From Exiguobacterium acetylicum (lineage in GTDB: Bacteria > Bacillota > Bacilli > Exiguobacteriales > Exiguobacteriaceae), in the NCBI RefSeq assembly GCF_019890935.1, contig NZ_CP082333.1:336001-400000 (forward strand): a stretch of DNA of 64,000 nucleotides, written 5' to 3'. The position numbers and the translations under genes are program-made. This document shows positions 24,761 through 33,432 of the stretch, piece by piece (position 1 is the stretch's first letter; every line of letters starts with the position of its first letter). The notes under the pieces are model-generated. The model searched no databases. It saw nothing but the letters and a program-made list of their open reading frames with translations, and was not told where the DNA came from.

Positions 24761-24922
24761 ATGTTAAGTCCCGTAAATGAGCGCGAAGAACGGACGGGGA
24801 AACGTGAACGCCGAAAACAACGGAAAATCGATGTGGGATGCGTCACGATCGTCGGCATTCCATTACTTTTCATCGTTCCGTTTCTGTTGATCATCCTTAT
24901 CTTAATGAAGTCTGTTCCATGA
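24761..24922 (+). CDS. Small single-span membrane protein (53 residues)
   Basis: An ATG at 24761 behind AAAAGGTGAA opens 53 codons: a basic, charged N-terminus (about residues 7-24, many Arg/Lys/Glu) and one hydrophobic helix (about 27-48). The stop lies directly at a terminator stem. The strong ribosome binding site, typical core codon use and a terminator make it a likely real gene, with a type N-in membrane topology. Function unknown. Confidence 0.6.
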   Translation: MLSPVNEREERTGKRERRKQRKIDVGCVTIVGIPLLFIVPFLLIILILMKSVP

Positions 24923-24949
24923 AAAGGTGACCTGGTGTCACCTTTTTTT
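24922..24949 (+). terminator. Terminator of the small membrane operon
   Basis: AAAAGGTGAC (24922-24931) pairs with GTCACCTTTT (24937-24946), with seven T in a row in all. Confidence 0.88.
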
Positions 24950-24957
24950 GTTGTGTC

Positions 24958-24984
24958 GTCAACTTTTTTCTCGACTCGCCCGTC
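24958..24984 (+). promoter_or_regulatory. Candidate ECF (SigV-type) promoter
   Basis: GTCAAC with T6 after it, 17 bases, then CGTC resembles the ECF pattern (-35 ending AAC, -10 CGTC). It lies about 50 bases before the sigma factor gene, fitting autoregulation. Confidence 0.4.
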
Positions 24985-25031
24985 TTAATGATGTATACAC
25001 AGAACGATATCGAAAAAAGAAGCCGCGGCCT

Positions 25032-25550
25032 ATGACCTCTCGTCAAATGAGAAAACGGGAAAAAGCATTCGTCCGTTTTTTAAAGCAATACAAACCGAAT
25101 CTCTACTGGTTAGCCTACAGTTATATGAAAAATGAACAGGATAGTCTGGATGTCATACAGGACAGCATCCAAAAAGCGTTACAGTCGCTCGATCGACTCG
25201 AGGATGAGGAACGGATGAAAGCCTGGTTCTATCAAATTTTGACACGAACAGCGATTGATGCAATCCGGAAACGACAGCATAGTATCAGTTACGACACGGA
25301 TCGACTGATCGAACTCGTCGCGACAAAAGAAGATACATATCCGGATTCCGATTTACGACAGGCGCTCGAGGAGCTACCGGTCATGTACCGGGAAGTCGTC
25401 ATCTTACACTATTTCGAGGACTTGATCTTAAAAGACGTTGCGACGATTTTAGAGCTGAATTTAAGTACGACCAAGTCCCGGCTGTATAAAGGGTTGACCT
25501 TACTGAAAATGAAATTGAATGGAGATGATTTAGATGTCGAACAAACTTGA
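25032..25550 (+). CDS. sigV: ECF sigma factor, SigV-like
   Basis: The 172-residue protein has sigma region 2 (about residues 15-85: YKPNLYWLAYSYMKNEQD, then DVIQDSIQKAL) and region 4 (about 105-165: LEELPVMYREVVILHYFEDL). ATG 25032 gives the normal ECF length; longer upstream starts would run into the promoter and terminator. No ideal ribosome binding site is seen. It overlaps the rsiV-like gene by 17 bases, the usual sigma/anti-sigma coupling. In Bacillus, SigV is released when RsiV binds lysozyme. Confidence 0.85.
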   Translation: MTSRQMRKREKAFVRFLKQYKPNLYWLAYSYMKNEQDSLDVIQDSIQKALQSLDRLEDEERMKAWFYQILTRTAIDAIRKRQHSISYDTDRLIELVATKEDTYPDSDLRQALEELPVMYREVVILHYFEDLILKDVATILELNLSTTKSRLYKGLTLLKMKLNGDDLDVEQT

Positions 25551-26388
25551 TGATCTGAAACAGGCATACCAACAACCACCGGTTCCAAAAGAACTCGATG
25601 AAATGATTGCCCGAGTCGAGCACCGGACGCGTCCTTCGCGGACGAAGCGATCCGTATTGATTACAGCCGCCGCCATCACGTTATTCGTTGGCGGATTAAA
25701 TAGCAGTACATCATTTGCGGACGCGATGGCGAAGGTGCCGGTCTTTGGTCAACTGACCGAGATCGTGACGATCGACTGGAAAGAGACGAAGACACAACAG
25801 TCGGCTGATATCAAAGCCCCTCAAGTGACGTTACCGGACAAAGCACTCGAGCAACAATTGAACGAAAAGTATATCGCGGAAGGACAAGCACTCTACGAAA
25901 AGTTCAAACAGGAGACGAACGGACAGGGAGGGGCATTTGCCGTCGATAGCCGCTACGACGTCAAGACGGATACGGACGACTTGTTGTCAATCGGTCGAAC
26001 CGTCACCGAAACACGGGCAAGTGCATCAGAAAGCGTCCAGTACGATACGATCGATAAGAAGCAACAACTTGTCCTGACGTTACCATCCTTGTTCAAGGAT
26101 GACGGATATATCACGACAATCAGTGATTACCTAAAAGAAGAAATGCGTCGCCAAATGAAAGCAGACGAAGGAAAGGTCTACTTCGTCGAAGGAACACCGG
26201 ATGTACCAGAGGACGAACAGTTCAAGCACATTTCAGCGAAGCAAAACTTCTATATTACGGCAGATCACAAATTAGTTCTGTCGTTTGATGAGTACAGCAT
26301 CGCTCCAGGATATATGGGCATCGTCGAATTCAAGATCCCGACGTCGATCTTAAAAGATGACCTCGTCAGCTCGTCCTATATTCGTTGA
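25534..26388 (+). CDS. rsiV: RsiV-like anti-sigma factor / lysozyme sensor
   Basis: The 284-residue protein has a cytoplasmic N-terminus (1-40), one membrane helix (about 42-62) and an extracellular DUF3298/DUF4163-type domain ending in NFYITADHKLVLSFDEY then the IAPGYMG motif, as in RsiV. Length is nearly identical to Bacillus RsiV. By family, lysozyme binding exposes it to signal peptidase and RasP cleavage, freeing SigV to switch on lysozyme resistance. ATG 25534 follows GGAGATG and lies inside the sigma gene's last codons. Confidence 0.82.
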   Translation: MSNKLDDLKQAYQQPPVPKELDEMIARVEHRTRPSRTKRSVLITAAAITLFVGGLNSSTSFADAMAKVPVFGQLTEIVTIDWKETKTQQSADIKAPQVTLPDKALEQQLNEKYIAEGQALYEKFKQETNGQGGAFAVDSRYDVKTDTDDLLSIGRTVTETRASASESVQYDTIDKKQQLVLTLPSLFKDDGYITTISDYLKEEMRRQMKADEGKVYFVEGTPDVPEDEQFKHISAKQNFYITADHKLVLSFDEYSIAPGYMGIVEFKIPTSILKDDLVSSSYIR

Positions 26389-26502
26389 TTGTCAGATTTT
26401 AAAAATCATTGATGTAAAAATGAAAAAAGAAAACAATTTTTTAAAATGACCTCTTATAATCAAAAGACAAATTGTCGTTTTTTGAAAAAAGGAGGAAGCC
26501 TT

Positions 26503-26799
26503 ATGAAAAAATGGAGTCGGCTTGTACTAGCGGGTGTCGTCAGTCTCGCCTTGATCCATGTTCCAGCAGCCAGTGAAGCGGCGACGAAAGCAAAAGCCTT
26601 TAAGAACTGTACGGAAATGCAGAAGACGTACAAAGGCGGCGTCGCGAAAAAAGCGGGTCTAAAAAATCGGACCGGGTATGACAAGAACGGAAAACCGATC
26701 TACAAAGCAACAAAGTACAAGGCGTACGTGAGCCTTGCGACGTATAACTTAAACACGAAGAGCGACCGGGATAAAGACGGCATCGCGTGTGAACGTTAA
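26503..26799 (+). CDS. Secreted excalibur-domain protein
   Basis: The 98-residue protein has a signal peptide (about 1-26, ending ASEAA) and a C-terminal excalibur calcium-binding motif: FKNCTEMQKTY at its start and DRDKDGIACER at its end, the two Cys probably forming a disulfide. These domains resemble the EF-hand loops of extracellular nucleases and surface proteins. ATG 26503 follows AAAGGAGG; an upstream in-frame ATG at 26446 has no site. It has its own terminator. Confidence 0.85.
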   Translation: MKKWSRLVLAGVVSLALIHVPAASEAATKAKAFKNCTEMQKTYKGGVAKKAGLKNRTGYDKNGKPIYKATKYKAYVSLATYNLNTKSDRDKDGIACER

Positions 26800-26808
26800 A
26801 TGAGTAAG

Positions 26809-26846
26809 AGTAGTCTTTCTCGAGCGAGAGAAAGACTACTTTTTTG
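26809..26846 (+). terminator. Terminator after the excalibur gene
   Basis: AGTAGTCTTTCTC (26809-26821) pairs exactly with GAGAAAGACTACT (26828-26840), then T6. Confidence 0.9.
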
Positions 26847-26952
26847 TAGATGTTGGTTGTTCCTTTCAATTATGTAATCCTTAGAAATCATTATGTATGG
26901 TAGTGTTGTAGCGACAAAAGACGACAAATACGTATTGAGTAGGAGGACTACG

Positions 26953-27132
26953 ATGCGAAAACGAGATTATCTAATTTTCTTCATTTTATTTTTTATTCTG
27001 AACCTTATTAATTTCTTAGGAACACTAGGCATGCAGGATATTTTAGCGATTGTAGTCGTCGCTATGATTGAAGCAGCGATAGCTGGAACGATTACGAATC
27101 TGTTCACCCGTATCTTTTTTAAGAAAAGTTGA
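26953..27132 (+). CDS. Small two-helix membrane protein
   Basis: The 59-residue protein has two hydrophobic helices (about 7-24 and 28-50) separated by a short GTLGM turn, with basic ends. ATG 26953 follows AGTAGGAGG; a longer frame from 26893 lacks a site. It ends near a bidirectional terminator. Unknown function; size and layout resemble many small uncharacterised membrane proteins. Confidence 0.65.
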   Translation: MRKRDYLIFFILFFILNLINFLGTLGMQDILAIVVVAMIEAAIAGTITNLFTRIFFKKS

Positions 27133-27170
27133 GACGGATTGAAGTAGTATCCTAAATCAGATCGATACAT

Positions 27171-27206
27171 AAAAAAATAACCTGACGCCGCAGCGTCAGG
27201 TTATTT
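27171..27206. terminator. Bidirectional terminator
   Basis: AAAAATAACCTGACGC pairs with GCGTCAGGTTATTTTT around a 4-base loop, between the small membrane gene (+) and the thioredoxin-like gene (-). Confidence 0.9.
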
Positions 27207-27210
27207 TTGC

Positions 27211-27534
27211 TTAGTTGAAGTTTTGCTTTAAGAATGCTGTAACTTCTTCTGGTGTTTTGGCATTTGCACTGTGCAAGTGCGCTAATTTTTCATTGTTTTT
27301 GAAGACGAGCAAGCTTGGGATCCCCATGACATCGTGGTTCGATGCGATTTCAGGGAACTCATCCTTGTCGATCGTGTGGATTGGTAAGTGTTCGAATTGT
27401 GACTCGACGTCCGGCATGAAGTAATCCATTCGTTTGCAGTCCGGGCACCAGTCTGCTTCGAACTTGATGATGACCGGTGCATCACTTGAAATCAATTCCT
27501 TGAATGTTTCTTCACTCTTAATGAATTCTGCCAT
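27211..27534 (-). CDS. Thioredoxin-like protein (YtpP type)
   Basis: The 107-residue protein has a thioredoxin fold with active site W-C-P-D-C (Cys31 and Cys34) and the cis-Pro loop MGIPSLLVF near residue 70. The CPDC dithiol differs from classical CGPC thioredoxin and matches YtpP-type proteins of Bacillus, thought to help thiol redox balance. The ATG at 27534 follows AGGAGGAG. Single-gene unit ending in a shared terminator. Confidence 0.9.
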   Translation of the reverse strand: MAEFIKSEETFKELISSDAPVIIKFEADWCPDCKRMDYFMPDVESQFEHLPIHTIDKDEFPEIASNHDVMGIPSLLVFKNNEKLAHLHSANAKTPEEVTAFLKQNFN

Positions 27535-27833
27535 TGTGAGAACTCCTCCTCTTGGTGTTGTACCTTTAGTCTACCGATTCCCTTCAGAACTTGCACGAAT
27601 TATGTTCGTCAAAGAGTCTGACAAGTCAAAAAAGTTGGTTGCTCTTTAAGGTAATGTTGCTGATTTTCTTCAAAAACGCCACATGGCTCTATTGAACCTG
27701 TTTTGTCGTAGGGAAACATTATTGCGCTTTTGTTAATTACCTAGTTCGAAACAAAATGATTTCTCTAGACCCACTCGATTTCCGACTGGTACGATGAGGT
27801 TTGCTAATCGCAGAGAAAGTGGGGGCGACGAGA
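27535..27833. other. Gene-free stretch before the cation exporter
   Basis: About 300 bases hold no ORF, tRNA or structured element that I can support. A GTGGGGGCG purine-rich run just before ATG 27834 probably serves as ribosome binding site. No clear sigma-A promoter or metal-sensor operator could be assigned. Confidence 0.5.
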
Positions 27834-28703
27834 ATGGAACAACAAAAATACGATAATCTAAAACGCGGCGAACGCGGTGCAATGATCAGTATCGCAGCCT
27901 ATATCTTGTTATCATCTTTAAAATTAATCATTGGGTATACAGCAGATTCTGCCGCACTCCGGGCCGACGGTTTGAACAACGCGACCGACATCATCGCGTC
28001 GATCGCTGTCTTGATCGGCTTACGGATTTCACAACGTCCGGCAGATGACGATCACAAGTACGGACACTGGAAAAGTGAGACGATTGCCTCGCTCGTAGCT
28101 TCCTTCATCATGATGGCAGTCGGTCTTCAAGTCTTGATCGATACAATCTCGACATTGTTCGAAGGCAAACAGGAGTCACCTGATATCCTCGCGGCATACG
28201 TCGGAATCGGTTCAGCCCTCGTGATGTACTTCGTCTACCGCTACAATAAGAAGTTATCCGAGGAGATTGAAAGCAAAGCCGTCATGGCAGCGGCGAAAGA
28301 TAATCTATCCGATGCGTGGGTCAGTGTCGGAACGACGATCGGGATCGTCGGATCACAGTTCGGCATGCCATGGCTCGATGTCGTGACCGCGATCATCGTC
28401 GGCTTCTTGATCTGTAAGACGGCATGGGACATCTTTACGGAAGCCTCACACGAACTGACGGATGGCTTCGATGAGAAGAAGCTGAAGATGTATGAAGATG
28501 TCATTTTCGATCTCGAAGGTGTCAAAGGGATCAAGTCAATTAAAGGACGCAACTATGGAAACAATGAAGTCGTCGATGTCGTCATCCTCGTCAACTCCAC
28601 CTTGAATATCCATCAGGCGCACGATATTGCGACACGTGTTGAAGATACACTGACGGAAGAATATGGTGTCTATGATATCCATGTACACGTCGAACCGGAA
28701 TGA
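27834..28703 (+). CDS. Cation diffusion facilitator transporter
   Basis: The 289-residue protein has about six membrane helices and a cytoplasmic C-terminal metal-sensing domain (about 205-289). Family residues are visible: DGLNNATDIIAS in helix 2, HKYGHWKSE after it, and AAAKDNLSDAWVS in helix 5, the D-N-x-x-D metal site. It should export a divalent cation (Mn, Zn or Fe) using the proton gradient. ATG 27834 is chosen over a TTG at 27801 because of the nearby purine-rich run. Ends in a bidirectional terminator. Confidence 0.9.
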   Translation: MEQQKYDNLKRGERGAMISIAAYILLSSLKLIIGYTADSAALRADGLNNATDIIASIAVLIGLRISQRPADDDHKYGHWKSETIASLVASFIMMAVGLQVLIDTISTLFEGKQESPDILAAYVGIGSALVMYFVYRYNKKLSEEIESKAVMAAAKDNLSDAWVSVGTTIGIVGSQFGMPWLDVVTAIIVGFLICKTAWDIFTEASHELTDGFDEKKLKMYEDVIFDLEGVKGIKSIKGRNYGNNEVVDVVILVNSTLNIHQAHDIATRVEDTLTEEYGVYDIHVHVEPE

Positions 28704-28707
28704 ATCG

Positions 28708-28750
28708 AAAAAACGTCTTTTCTAATGTAAGCGTAGAAAAGACGTTTTTT
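28708..28750. terminator. Bidirectional terminator
   Basis: A perfect 17-bp stem (28708-28724 with 28734-28750), A6 at one end and T7 at the other, lies between the exporter and the ASCH gene. Confidence 0.92.
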
Positions 28751-29091
28751 TATGGTTCTAATACGATCGTCAGAGCCAGTGCCCCGTACTGTTGCTCGGC
28801 TTCCGGTGAATAGATCGAGTAAGTCGACGTCACGAGTTCGTCGAGCGACCAACCGACACAGTCGATAGCTTCGTTTGGGATCTGTTCATAAAGCGCTCGG
28901 AAATCAGGAAAGACTTGTCGTTTTGTTACACGAACAAGTAGTGTCTCGCTCGTTTCCGTATGCGTGAACCGAATCTGATCACCGACTTGTACCTGTTGTC
29001 GTTTTGGATCATTTAGTCGGATCTCGACGGTCTTTCGTCCTTGTTCGATCGAACGAAACGGTTCTTCGAATAAGCCCATTTTATGTCTCAT
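28750..29091 (-). CDS. ASCH domain protein (YqfB-like)
   Basis: The 113-residue protein matches the ASCH fold, a PUA-like beta-barrel: the start RHKMGLFEEPF, the conserved GRKTVEIRLND near residue 18-28 and VGDQIRFTH near 36. ASCH proteins are RNA-binding or amidohydrolase-like (YqfB acts on N4-acetylcytidine); which applies here is unknown. The ATG at 29091 follows AAGGAG. Core-like composition, single gene. Confidence 0.85.
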   Translation of the reverse strand: MRHKMGLFEEPFRSIEQGRKTVEIRLNDPKRQQVQVGDQIRFTHTETSETLLVRVTKRQVFPDFRALYEQIPNEAIDCVGWSLDELVTSTYSIYSPEAEQQYGALALTIVLEP

Positions 29092-29200
29092 CTATGCTCA
29101 CTCCTTGTCTTTCTTGAGCATAACAAAACTATGTGATTTTTCACATTGCCTTTTCGTTGACAATCAAAAATAATCGGCGTAATTTAATTCATATAAGTAA

Positions 29201-29233
29201 TTGTTCTTTTTGGAACGATTTGAAATGGAACAA
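29201..29233 (+). promoter_or_regulatory. Possible MarR operator
   Basis: TTGTTC (29201-29206) and GAACAA (29228-29233) form an inverted repeat just before the ribosome binding site of the MarR gene. It may be the autoregulatory site; this is only a pattern match. Confidence 0.3.
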
Positions 29234-29247
29234 GGAGGCGACACAAG

Positions 29248-29733
29248 ATGGATCAAACGGAAACGACCCGTTCGACTGCGATGATGCAGTCGTTTTGGAA
29301 CGTGCAACGACACCTCGTCCGAGCAGCGCATCAGACGGCGCAGGAAAACGGACTCAGTTTACCGCAATTTCATAGTCTGATGACGATTGCACCGCGTGGA
29401 CCGATCTCGCAAAAAGAGCTCGCTGCACATACGCACTTACCGAAAAGTACGCTCAGTCAGTCGATTGAAGGACTCGTCCAATCGGGCTGGGTCATTCGCG
29501 AGACAAACCCTGACAATCGACGGGAAGTCGTTTTGATGCTCAGTGATCAAGGGCAGCAATTCGTCACCGACATCAAGGAACAAGAGAAGGGGATGCAACG
29601 TCAACTGGAGCAAGTGCTTGCAACGATTGACCCGGACGCATTCGAACAAATGCTTGAAACACATGCAGTGATTGCTGAGGGAATCGGTCAGATTTTACGT
29701 CCAGATCTGAAAGGAGGATGTTCGGATGATTAA
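29248..29733 (+). CDS. MarR family regulator of the ABC exporter
   Basis: The 161-residue protein has a winged helix (about 40-100: SLPQFHSLMTI, ISQKELAAHTHLPKSTLSQSI, DNRREVVLMLS) and flanking helices for dimerisation. It overlaps the first exporter gene by eight bases, so regulator and pump form one transcript and the regulator probably controls its own operon. By family, binding of a small molecule lifts repression. The ATG follows AAGGAGG. Confidence 0.9.
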   Translation: MDQTETTRSTAMMQSFWNVQRHLVRAAHQTAQENGLSLPQFHSLMTIAPRGPISQKELAAHTHLPKSTLSQSIEGLVQSGWVIRETNPDNRREVVLMLSDQGQQFVTDIKEQEKGMQRQLEQVLATIDPDAFEQMLETHAVIAEGIGQILRPDLKGGCSDD

Positions 29734-31450
29734 GTTACTCAAACGGTTGACGGTCTATAAATGGGCGGTCCTTGCTGTGCTCGTATTGGTTTTCGCGCAG
29801 TCGATGTCCGATTTGTATTTACCGACACTGATGGCGGACATCATCGATAAAGGCGTCGTTACCGGGGATACCGCGTATATCTGGAAAATTGGTGCCGTCA
29901 TGCTCGGGATAACCGGTGTCGGGGCGTTAGCTGCCGTTGCCGCCAGTTATTATTCATCGAAGGCGTCGATGGGACTCGGACGGGATATCCGTCGCCAAGT
30001 CTTCAACCATGTTGAACGGTTCTCCCTGCAAGAGTTCGACCAAGTCGGAACGGCGTCATTGATTACACGGACGACGAACGACATCACGCAAGTCCAACAA
30101 GTCGTCATCATGATGTTACGGATGGTCGTCAGTGCACCAATCATGTTCATCGGTGGATTGATCATGGCCGTCTCAAAAGATGCCAAGCTCTCACTCGTCA
30201 TCGTCGCGGCGATGCCGGTCCTTGTGATTTCAATCCTGTTGATTCTGTGGAAAGGGGTTCCGTTGTTTGGGAAGGTTCAAAAACGACTCGACCGTCTGAA
30301 CCTCGTCCTGCGGGAGAACTTGACGGGAATCCGTGTCATCCGTGCTTTTAACCGGGAACGTGATGAGCAGGTCCGGTTAACGAAAGCAAACGCGGATTTA
30401 ACAGAAGTCTCGATTAAGGTCAATAAAATCATGGCGTTCTTGATGCCGTTCATGATGCTCGTCATGAACTTAACCGTTGTCGGTGTCATCTGGTTCGGGG
30501 GCATTCGGATCGATAATGGTGGTATGCAGATCGGGGATTTGATGGCGTTCATCCAGTACGTCATGCAAATCATGTTCGCGCTCGTCATGGCGTCGGTCAT
30601 GTTCGTCATGATTCCGCGGGCAGCCGTCTCGGCGAAACGGATCAATGAAGTTCTCGAGATGACACCAACGATGACAGATGAGGGGACACAAACCGCTGAC
30701 CGTGAAAAAGGAACGCTCGTCTTTGATCGTGTCACGTTCCGTTACCCAGGTGCTGAGACACCCGTCTTATCCGACATCAGCTTTGCGGCACGACCAGGTG
30801 AAGTGACAGCTGTAATCGGGGGAACGGGTTCCGGTAAATCAACGCTCGTCAATTTGATTCCTCGTTTTTATGACGTGACGGAAGGGAGCATCCGGGTCAA
30901 CGGTGTTGATAGCCAGGATGTACCGCAAGAGGAACTGCGGTCGAAAATCGGCTTCGTTCCTCAAAAGGCGCTACTGTTCACGGGTACGATCGCTGAAAAC
31001 ATTCGTTTCGGGAAAGAGGACGCGACAGACGAAGAAGTCGCGCATGCGGCGCAAATCGCACAAGCGACCGATTTCATCGAACGGATGCCGGACGGTTACG
31101 AAGCACGGATCGAACAAGGTGGATCGAACGTCTCTGGTGGGCAAAAACAACGGTTGTCGATTGCGCGAGCACTCGTTCGTCGACCAGATTTATATGTCTT
31201 TGATGACAGTTTTTCAGCGCTCGACTTTAAAACTGATGCGGCACTTCGGAAAGCCTTACGGGAAGAAACACGCGAGGCAACCGTCTTGATCGTCGCTCAG
31301 CGTGTCAGCACCGTCATCGATGCCGATCAAATCATCGTCCTGGATGAAGGGAAAGTCGCTGGAATCGGAACGCATGATGAATTGTTTGCTGACAATGCCG
31401 TCTATCAAGAAATCGTTAAGTCACAACTATCAGAGGAGGAAATCGCATGA
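29726..31450 (+). CDS. Heterodimeric ABC multidrug exporter, subunit with degenerate catalytic site
   Basis: The 574-residue half-transporter has six membrane helices (about 1-310) and an ATPase domain (about 335-570): Walker A GGTGSGKST, canonical signature SGGQ, and Walker B FDDSFSALD in which the catalytic Glu is Asp. That substitution is typical of one partner in heterodimeric exporters such as BmrCD, YfiBC or TM287/288. Its own SGGQ would complete the active site formed with the other subunit. It overlaps the next gene by four bases. Confidence 0.92.
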   Translation: MIKLLKRLTVYKWAVLAVLVLVFAQSMSDLYLPTLMADIIDKGVVTGDTAYIWKIGAVMLGITGVGALAAVAASYYSSKASMGLGRDIRRQVFNHVERFSLQEFDQVGTASLITRTTNDITQVQQVVIMMLRMVVSAPIMFIGGLIMAVSKDAKLSLVIVAAMPVLVISILLILWKGVPLFGKVQKRLDRLNLVLRENLTGIRVIRAFNRERDEQVRLTKANADLTEVSIKVNKIMAFLMPFMMLVMNLTVVGVIWFGGIRIDNGGMQIGDLMAFIQYVMQIMFALVMASVMFVMIPRAAVSAKRINEVLEMTPTMTDEGTQTADREKGTLVFDRVTFRYPGAETPVLSDISFAARPGEVTAVIGGTGSGKSTLVNLIPRFYDVTEGSIRVNGVDSQDVPQEELRSKIGFVPQKALLFTGTIAENIRFGKEDATDEEVAHAAQIAQATDFIERMPDGYEARIEQGGSNVSGGQKQRLSIARALVRRPDLYVFDDSFSALDFKTDAALRKALREETREATVLIVAQRVSTVIDADQIIVLDEGKVAGIGTHDELFADNAVYQEIVKSQLSEEEIA

Positions 31451-33303
31451 GTGAGAAAAAACGACCTGCCGGCGGTCCTCCGCCTGGTGGTCCCGGTGGC
31501 GGAAATATGATGATGCTCGGAGAAAAACCAAAGGATTTCAAAGCAACGTTCCGTCGTCTGCTTCGGTATCTGCGTCCGCGTCGAACGGCACTCGTTGGTG
31601 TATTCCTCGCAGCCATCCTCAGTACGGTCTTCATGATTGCCGGTCCGAAAATCATGGGGACGGCAATCACGGAATTATTTGAAGGGGCATATGCGAAGTT
31701 CCAAGGTGTGCCGGGAGCGGCGATCGATTTTACGAAAATCGGACAGATCCTGCTCTGGCTCGCTGGACTGTATATCATCAGTAGTCTGTTCAATTACTTG
31801 CAACAGTATTTAATGTCAGGTATCGCTCAAAAAACAGTCTACGATTTACGCGAAGACGTCAATCATAAACTCGAACGCCTGCCGTTGAAGTACTACGATG
31901 GCCGTCCGAACGGGGAGACACTCAGCCGCGTGACGAACGATATCGATACGATCGGCAGTACGTTACAACAAAGTGTGACATCGTTCATCACCTCAATCGT
32001 GACGATCGTCGGGATTCTGATCATGATGTTGACGATCAGTCCGCTGTTAACGCTGATTTCGCTTGTCTCGTTGCCGGTTTCGATCTTTGCGATCCGACCG
32101 ATTTTGAAACGTTCTCAAAAGTATTTTGCTGACCAACAACGGACACTTGGCCAATTGAACGGTCACGTTGAAGAGATGTATACCGGACATTCGGTCGTCA
32201 AGGCGTTCGGGCATGAACGTAAAGCAGTTGAACAGTTCGATGCCGTCAACGAAGAGTTGTATGAAGCAGGACGTAAAGCACAGTTCATCTCCGGGATCAT
32301 CATGCCGATGATGATGTTCATCGGAAATATCAGTTACGTCCTGATCAGTATCGTCGGCGGGATTCTCGTCACGCAACGGGCAATCTCGATCGGGGATATC
32401 CAAGCGTTCATCACCTATACACGCCAGTTCACGCAACCGATCACACAAACAGCGAACATCGCGAACATTGTTCAATCAACGGTCGCAGCAGCGGAACGTG
32501 TCTTTGAATTACTAGATGAGGAAGAAGAAATCAAGGAAGTGACGACACATCGTCTCACGCAAGCTGAAGGAGCGGTCGCGTTCGAACACGTTGATTTTGG
32601 TTACGGAAAGGATCTCTTGATCGAGGACATGAACATCGATGTCGCACCGGGACAAACGGTCGCGATCGTTGGACCGACGGGTGCCGGTAAGACGACGATG
32701 ATCAATCTATTGATGCGCTTTTATGAGTTGAACGGAGGGACGATCCGGATTGACGGTATCGATACCCGCGAGATGTCACGCGAAGACTTACGGACGACGT
32801 TCGGGATGGTCTTACAAGATACGTGGCTCTTCAATGGTACGATCCGAGATAATCTTGCTTATGGTAAAAGTGGGGCGACCGAGGAGGAAATCATCGCGGC
32901 AGCCAAAACGGCGCACGCTGATCACTTCATCCGGACGTTGCCGGACGGGTATGATACGGTCTTGAACGAGGAAGCCTCAAACATCTCGCAAGGTCAAAAA
33001 CAGTTGTTGACGATTGCTCGGGCCGTTCTTGCTGATCCTCCGATCATGATTCTCGATGAAGCGACCTCTAGTGTGGATACACGGACAGAGGTCTTCATCC
33101 AGCAAGCAATGCGTCGCTTGATGGAGGGACGGACAAGCTTCGTCATTGCCCATCGTCTCTCGACGATCAAGGATGCCGATTTGATTCTCGTCATGAATCA
33201 AGGAAGTGTCATCGAACAGGGCACACATGAAGAATTACTCGAGGCAGATGGTTTTTATGCGGATCTGTACAACAGTCAATTCTCTGAAAAAGAAGTCGTT
33301 TGA
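31447..33303 (+). CDS. Heterodimeric ABC multidrug exporter, catalytic subunit
   Basis: The 618-residue half-transporter has a Pro/Gly-rich N-terminal tail of about 40 residues, six membrane helices and an ATPase domain with Walker A GPTGAGKTT and Walker B MILDEATSSVD containing the catalytic Glu. Its signature reads SQGQ instead of SGGQ, the matching defect to the partner's Asp, so one site is active and one degenerate. The ATG overlaps the partner's stop. Closest layout is Bacillus YfiC. Drug export is inferred from family. Confidence 0.92.
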   Translation: MSEKKRPAGGPPPGGPGGGNMMMLGEKPKDFKATFRRLLRYLRPRRTALVGVFLAAILSTVFMIAGPKIMGTAITELFEGAYAKFQGVPGAAIDFTKIGQILLWLAGLYIISSLFNYLQQYLMSGIAQKTVYDLREDVNHKLERLPLKYYDGRPNGETLSRVTNDIDTIGSTLQQSVTSFITSIVTIVGILIMMLTISPLLTLISLVSLPVSIFAIRPILKRSQKYFADQQRTLGQLNGHVEEMYTGHSVVKAFGHERKAVEQFDAVNEELYEAGRKAQFISGIIMPMMMFIGNISYVLISIVGGILVTQRAISIGDIQAFITYTRQFTQPITQTANIANIVQSTVAAAERVFELLDEEEEIKEVTTHRLTQAEGAVAFEHVDFGYGKDLLIEDMNIDVAPGQTVAIVGPTGAGKTTMINLLMRFYELNGGTIRIDGIDTREMSREDLRTTFGMVLQDTWLFNGTIRDNLAYGKSGATEEEIIAAAKTAHADHFIRTLPDGYDTVLNEEASNISQGQKQLLTIARAVLADPPIMILDEATSSVDTRTEVFIQQAMRRLMEGRTSFVIAHRLSTIKDADLILVMNQGSVIEQGTHEELLEADGFYADLYNSQFSEKEVV

Positions 33304-33310
33304 GTCAGGA

Positions 33311-33342
33311 CAGTGTCGTCATTTTGACGATGCTGTTTTTTT
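33311..33342 (+). terminator. Terminator of the exporter operon
   Basis: CAGTGTCGTCA pairs with TGACGATGCTG (33325-33335) with wobble pairs, then T7. Confidence 0.75.
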
Positions 33343-33365
33343 GTGTGCATTTTTCTTGAACTTAT

Positions 33366-33381
33366 ATACGGTAGGGGGTAT
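33366..33381 (+). promoter_or_regulatory. CstR-type operator
   Basis: ATACGGTAGGGGGTAT has half-sites ATAC and GTAT with a G run between, like the operators at 44108, 44471 and 45691 read on the other strand. It lies 52 bases before a rhodanese gene. Confidence 0.6.
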
Positions 33382-33432
33382 ATTGAATTCAACAACTTTA
33401 CAGCCGCGAGGCATCTACTAGGAGGAATCTTG

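Noticed and set aside
27640-27790. Possible insertion sequence remnant before the cation exporter
   Set aside because: No terminal inverted repeats, no target duplication and no transposase-like codons in any frame.
29950-32475. Long reverse-strand frames opposite the ABC exporter
   Set aside because: Low-complexity Met/Ile/Thr or Asp/Arg-rich shadow frames; no ribosome binding site and all motifs lie on the + strand.
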